This document shows positions 22,947-26,620 of a stretch of 26,620 nt of DNA, one piece after another. This DNA comes from Azophilus sp964638775 (GTDB taxonomy: Bacteria; Pseudomonadota; Gammaproteobacteria; Pseudomonadales; Azotimanducaceae), in assembly GCA_964638775.1 (NCBI GenBank), contig CAZWZH010000171.1:1-26620 (forward strand), read 5' to 3'. Position 1 is the stretch's first letter; each line of letters begins with the position of its first letter. The notes below the pieces were generated by a model. That model was given only the letters and a program-made list of their open reading frames with translations, ran no database searches and was not told the origin of the DNA. A program made the position numbers and the translations under genes.

Positions 22947-24593
22947 CTATCGAAGATCCGGCAACCTGTAGTCGGCGGCGCGGAGGTTGGCGCGCACCGT
23001 TTTCTTGTCCATCTTGCCGGTCGAGGTGAGTGGAATCGAGTCGACGAAAAGCACTTCGTCCGGCAATTGCCACCTGGCGAACCGGCCCGAACAATGCAGG
23101 AGCACCTGATCCTCGCTGACCGCAGACCCCTCATCAAGCACGACGAGCGCGACCGGACGCTGTTCCCACCTGGGATGGGGCTGTGCGACCACACAGGCCT
23201 GGGCGACGCCGTGGAGCGCGGTGATGTGGTTCTCCAGGTTTACCGACGAGATCCATTCGCCGCCGCTTTTCACCAGGTCCTTCGACCGGTCGGACAGGAT
23301 CAGGCACTCGTTGCCGTCGATACTGCCCACATCGCCGGTGACCAGCCAGCCGCCGTGAAAGCTCTCCTGCAACGGCTGCCGGTAATACTCGGCGCAAACC
23401 CAGGGCCCGCGCACGAGGATGTCGCCCGTGGACCGGCCGTCATGGGGCAGTGGATCGAAATTCTCGTCGACGATTTCGAGCTCGAGGCCCGGCAGTGCCT
23501 GGCCGGCTTTCGAAACGTCTTCGAGGAATTCTTCGGGCGCGGCCTGTGCATGGGTTCCGTCCGGGCGGCGGGTGCGGCGGGAAAACGTGGCCAGCGGGCT
23601 GGTTTCCGTCATGCCCCATTCCTGGATCATCTCCACACCGAGGGCTTCCCAATACCACCGGGCCAGCGATGCGGGCACCGCCGATCCGCCGGAGACGATG
23701 CGCGACAGCCGTGAGAGGTCGAACGCACCGGGTTCGTCCGAGCAGAGGGCGCGCACCTGCTGCCAGACCGTGGGCACGCCCGTCGCCAGGGTGACCCCTT
23801 CATCGGCCATGAGGCGAACCAGCCGCCCCGGGTCCGTGAAGCGATGCGGCATGACCTGCTTGCAGCCCAGCATCATTGCGGCCCAGGGCAGGCCCCAGCC
23901 CATGACGTGGAACATGGGCACGGCGCCGCAGACGGCATCCGTGGCGGACAGGCCCATGGCGTCGGTCATGCACATCGCCATGGTGTGCAGGTACTGCGTG
24001 CGGTGCTCCTACTCGACGCCCTTGGGGTTGCCGGTGGTGCCACTGGTGTAGCAGAGGCCGAGCGGGGCGTGCTCGTCGAGGCGCGGCCAGGCGAAGCGGC
24101 CGGACCAGGGCTCGATGAATTCCTCGTAGTCAATGGCCTCGGCAACCGACGTTGACCAGTTCCCGTACCCTTCCTCGACACCCACCACGATCTTCTCCAC
24201 CGTGGGCACGCGCCCGGCAAGCGGTTCGAGCAGGGGCAGGATGTCTGCATCCGCGATAATCAGCCGGCTGCCGGCGTGATTGACGATGTATTCGAGATCC
24301 GCGGGGGGCAGGCGGACATTAAGGTTATGCAGCACGGCGCCCATGCCGGCGATGGCGCACCAGGCTTCGAGGTGCCGGGAGCCGTTCCACATGAAAACGG
24401 CAACGCGGTCGCCGATGCCGACACCGGCGTCGCCCAGCGCCCGGGCCAGCCGATGGGAGCGCTCGATCGTCTGCCGGAGGGTCTGTCGCCGCGTACCGCT
24501 CCCGGTCGCGGTCACCACCTCCGCTTCGGGCGCCACGGCGGCGCCGCGTTCGAAAAGTCGCTGCATGAGCAACGGTGTGCGCTGCATTCCCAT
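22947..24593 (-). pseudogene. Acyl-CoA ligase (DmdB / medium-long-chain type) interrupted by an in-frame TAG
   Basis: Two same-frame segments, 24593-24012 and 24008-22947, together encode an AMP-forming acyl-CoA ligase of about 548 residues, the normal family length. The first ends in the ATP-binding signature YTSGTTGNPKGVE (Glu194), and codon 195 is TAG (24009-24011). The next codons, EHRTQYLHTMAMCM, continue the conserved sequence, where homologues have Tyr (GVxYSHR). Downstream motifs are intact: WGMTETSPLA, TGDVGSID, SGGEWISSVNLEN and the C-terminal STGKMDKK with the adenylation lysine. No frameshift is needed. One TAC/TAT to TAG change explains everything; a sequencing error or stop readthrough cannot be excluded. 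TAG is used as an ordinary stop by gabD and paaC here, so genome-wide recoding is unlikely. Confidence 0.85.
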
Positions 24594-24714
24594 GATGGCT
24601 CCGGGCTATGGCGATTTCACACGGGGCCGCGCATTATTCACGATTCGCCGGGAACGGCAATTTGCCGATCGTACGGCTGTAACGGATAACACCACTTGTG
24701 CGAGGAATAGATCG

Positions 24715-25494
24715 ATGGAACCGGTTTGTCTGGTAATCGGGGCGGGCGCCGGCATCGGCGGCAACGTGGGCCGCCGGTTCGCCCGGGAGGGCTATCACGC
24801 CGTGCTGTGCAGGCGTTCGGACGAAGACGGCCTCAACAGGCTGGTGAGCGTCATCGAAGAGGAGGGGAATTCCGCTTCCGGGTTCCTGCTGAATGCAGTC
24901 ACCGAGAACAGCATCGAAGAACGGGTGGCGGCCATCGAAGCCGACATCGGCCCCATCGAAGTGGCGGTATACAACCTGGGCGCGCAGATCGGCAACCGGG
25001 CGCTCGCAAACACCAGCTACAAGGCCTTCGAGCTGGGTTGGCGCATGGCCACCTTCGGCCTGTTCCGGTTGGCGTCGTCGGTCTGCCCGCTCATGGCGGA
25101 GCGGGGCAAGGGCGCCATACTGGTGACCTCGGCCACCGCGGCCATGCGGGGCAACGCCGGGCAGCATTCCCACGCCGCTGCCATGGCCGGCCGGCGCATG
25201 CTCTGCCAGAGCCTCAATGCGGAATTCTCGGCAAAGGGCGTCCATATCGCCCACATCGTCGTCGACGGCGCCGTGGATGCTCCCGACACCCTGGGCAAGA
25301 TGCTGGGCCCGGAAAGGTACAGGAAGTTGCGGGAGTCCCGGGGCATGGAACACGATGGCTTGTTATTGCCGGAGAAGATTGCGGATACTTACTATCATCT
25401 GGCCCAGCAACACCGTTCCGCCTGGACTTTCGAGATCGACCTCCGGTCGTTCAGCGACCAGCCATGGTGGAATCACGCCATTGACCTGGGTTGA
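24715..25494 (+). CDS. Atypical SDR-family protein lacking the catalytic Tyr-Lys pair
   Basis: A 259-residue Rossmann protein with dinucleotide-binding glycines (VIGAGAGIGGNVG, 8-19), an NAG-equivalent YNLGAQ (86-91), and Ser139 in LVTSATAA. The active-site YxxxK is missing: in the aligned stretch GQHSHAAAMAGRRML the positions read His153 and Met157. The rest of the SDR frame is well preserved, and the distinctive ending (FEIDLRSFSDQPWWNH) resembles a subgroup I recall as generally lacking the pair. It may be a non-dehydrogenase or use other catalytic residues. ATG at 24715; homologues begin with the same xPVCLVIGAG stretch. Divergent from the broken acyl-CoA ligase, 121 bp apart. Confidence 0.85.
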   Translation: MEPVCLVIGAGAGIGGNVGRRFAREGYHAVLCRRSDEDGLNRLVSVIEEEGNSASGFLLNAVTENSIEERVAAIEADIGPIEVAVYNLGAQIGNRALANTSYKAFELGWRMATFGLFRLASSVCPLMAERGKGAILVTSATAAMRGNAGQHSHAAAMAGRRMLCQSLNAEFSAKGVHIAHIVVDGAVDAPDTLGKMLGPERYRKLRESRGMEHDGLLLPEKIADTYYHLAQQHRSAWTFEIDLRSFSDQPWWNHAIDLG

Positions 25495-25587
25495 CGGCGT
25501 CTGAAACGGTCGCGGCGCTCGGGCAATGCCGGTCGCCGGCCGGTGAAACCTGAACTCTGACCTCTTGAACTCGGGAAGAAACAAATC

Positions 25588-26430
25588 ATGACGGAACCAT
25601 CGACCTATTCGCCCCCTGCGGTCTGGAAGTGGGAAATGGAAAGCGGCGGCCGATTCGCCGGCATCAACCGGCCAATCGCCGGGGAGACCCACGACAAGGA
25701 CCTGCCCGTCGGCAAGCACTCCCTGCAGCTCTATTCCCTGGCAACCCCGAACGGCATCAAGGCGACCGTCATGCTTGAAGAACTGCTCGAACTCGGCATC
25801 GCGGAAGCCGAGTACGATGCCTGGCTCATCAACATCGGTGATGGCGACCAGTTCGGCAGCGGCTTCGTATCGCTTAACCCCAACTCGAAAATCCCCGCGC
25901 TGGCCGACCACAGCACATCACCTCCGACCCGGGTATTCGAATCCGGTGCGATCCTCGTTTACCTGGCGGAAAAATTCGGCGCCTTCCTGCCCACGGAGCC
26001 GGCCGAGCGGGCGGAGTGCCTGTCGTGGCTGTTCTTCCAGATGGGCAGCGCACCCTATATCGGCGGCGGGTTCGGCCACTTCTATGCCTACGCGCCGGAG
26101 AAGATCGAGTACTGCATCAACCGCTACACCATGGAAGCCAAGCGCCTGCTCGACGTGGTCGACCGGGCGCTGGCCGAGCGGCGGTTCCTTTGCGGAGACG
26201 ACTACACCATCGCCGACATTGCCAACTACGGCTGGTACGGCGCGCTGGTGCTGCACAACATCTACGAGGCTTCGGAGTTCCTGGACGTCGCCTCGTACAC
26301 CCACGTCATCCGCTGGGCCGGGGAAATCGAGGCGCGGCCCGCCGTGCAGCGCGGCCGCCGCGTGAACAGGCCCTGGGGGCCGGAAGAAACCCGGGTGCCG
26401 GAACGGCACGGGCCCGAGGATTTCAAATAG
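25588..26430 (+). CDS. yghU: Glutathione transferase / disulfide-bond oxidoreductase, YghU type
   Basis: A 280-residue GST of the Nu class (YghU), which binds two glutathiones and has disulfide-bond reductase and organic-peroxide reductase activities. The diagnostic N-terminal extension before the thioredoxin fold is present (to about residue 44), followed by LYSLATPNGIKATVMLEELL (T53-P54-N55 being the glutathione-activating site), NPNSKIPAL and FESGAILVYLAEKFG. The helical C-terminal domain has QMGSAPYIGGGFGHFYAYAPE, another YghU hallmark. Cytoplasmic. A GGGAAGAAA purine stretch precedes the ATG. It follows the atypical SDR gene by 93 bp on the same strand. Confidence 0.93.
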   Translation: MTEPSTYSPPAVWKWEMESGGRFAGINRPIAGETHDKDLPVGKHSLQLYSLATPNGIKATVMLEELLELGIAEAEYDAWLINIGDGDQFGSGFVSLNPNSKIPALADHSTSPPTRVFESGAILVYLAEKFGAFLPTEPAERAECLSWLFFQMGSAPYIGGGFGHFYAYAPEKIEYCINRYTMEAKRLLDVVDRALAERRFLCGDDYTIADIANYGWYGALVLHNIYEASEFLDVASYTHVIRWAGEIEARPAVQRGRRVNRPWGPEETRVPERHGPEDFK

Positions 26431-26460
26431 CGCTGATTCGCACAAGCTCGCCTTGGCCCG

Positions 26461-26620
26461 TCAGGCCGGGTGGTTGAATCGCGGCGGCCGTTTCTCCATG
26501 AATGCCCGCACCGCCTCGCGGTGGTCGTCGGTGCGGGAGCAGCGCACCATGCGGTCGGCTTCCCGGGCCAGTGACGCCTTGAGATCGGCGCCCGCGGCGA
26601 AGTTGACGTTCTCCTTCATG
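26461..26620 (-). CDS. Enoyl-CoA hydratase/isomerase, C-terminal fragment (5' end outside window)
   Basis: The last 53 codons of a minus-strand gene that continues beyond the right edge; the stop TGA is at 26461-26463. The translation starts MKENVNFAAGADLKASLARE and ends FMEKRPPRFNHPA. This matches the C-terminal helices of crotonase-family enoyl-CoA hydratases (...DHREAVRAFMEKRxPxF). The Met at the edge is almost certainly internal. The active-site half lies outside the window, so the exact enzyme cannot be told. It converges on yghU with a 30-bp gap. Confidence 0.85.
   Translation of the reverse strand, partial: MKENVNFAAGADLKASLAREADRMVRCSRTDDHREAVRAFMEKRPPRFNHPA

Noticed and set aside
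23982..24593. The two halves of the acyl-CoA ligase as separate genes with a start at 23981
   Set aside because: Conserved sequence continues in frame between the TAG and the downstream ATG; neither half is a complete domain set.

Overview
The window is high-GC bacterial chromosomal DNA (well over 60% G+C by eye) and looks gammaproteobacterial. TrxB, HpaH, SelO, YghU and AzoR homologues all resemble the Escherichia/Pseudomonas versions closely, and codon third positions are strongly G/C-biased. No rRNA, intact tRNA, CRISPR array, phage gene or transposase gene was seen. The content is mostly catabolic and redox enzymes. I would not name a genus.

Layout, left to right. 1-1727: the C-terminal end of an unidentified membrane protein, convergent with gabD (succinate-semialdehyde dehydrogenase). 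1728-2067: a 340-bp gap dominated by a 127-bp element with 33-bp inverted arms. 2068-3087: an MDR-family NADP-dependent oxidoreductase. 3095-7135: a compact minus-strand phenylacetate operon, paaA-paaB-paaC-paaE-paaX, with overlapping or nearly touching genes. It has no paaD and non-ATG starts on its first three genes. An inverted repeat upstream of paaA (7174-7219) is a candidate PaaX operator. 7334-10353: divergent selO, a 78-aa TPR-like gene, and trxB. 10357-12061: hpaH and a short-chain dehydrogenase on the minus strand, separated by a 181-bp MITE-like element whose end supplies the dehydrogenase stop codon. 12261-14721: a CtBP-like 2-hydroxyacid dehydrogenase, a VOC protein and an aldo/keto reductase, with an 18-bp AT-rich palindrome between the last two.

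14722-15151: a 430-bp gap holding a likely promoter, a short orphan reading frame, a degenerate tRNA-Thr-like segment and a 13-nt tandem duplication. 15152-15595: a small coiled-coil protein built from interleaved 11- and 7-residue repeats and ending in a hydrophobic tail. 15668-17915: azoR and a type-B carboxylesterase. 18067-20712: a large, probably exported protein combining YVTN propeller repeats, a two-CxxCH di-haem module and a C-terminal part with an EF-hand-like loop. 20713-21089: a 377-bp gap holding a second, diverged copy of the 181-bp repeat. 21090-22844: an FAD/NAD(P)-binding protein of unknown function. 22947-24593: an acyl-CoA ligase broken by one in-frame TAG directly after its ATP-binding signature. 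24715-26430: an SDR-like protein without the catalytic Tyr/Lys pair, then a YghU-type glutathione transferase. The right edge carries the C-terminus of an enoyl-CoA hydratase.

How the genes fit together: the only clear pathway unit is the ring-epoxidation step of phenylacetyl-CoA degradation (PaaABCE) with its repressor. GabD, HpaH, the acyl-CoA ligase and the enoyl-CoA hydratase fragment suit a lifestyle of aromatic and fatty-acid catabolism but are not physically linked to it. I see no convincing complete novel system. The points most worth following are the repeat family, the amber-interrupted ligase, the composite di-haem protein, and the paaD-less operon with its putative operator.
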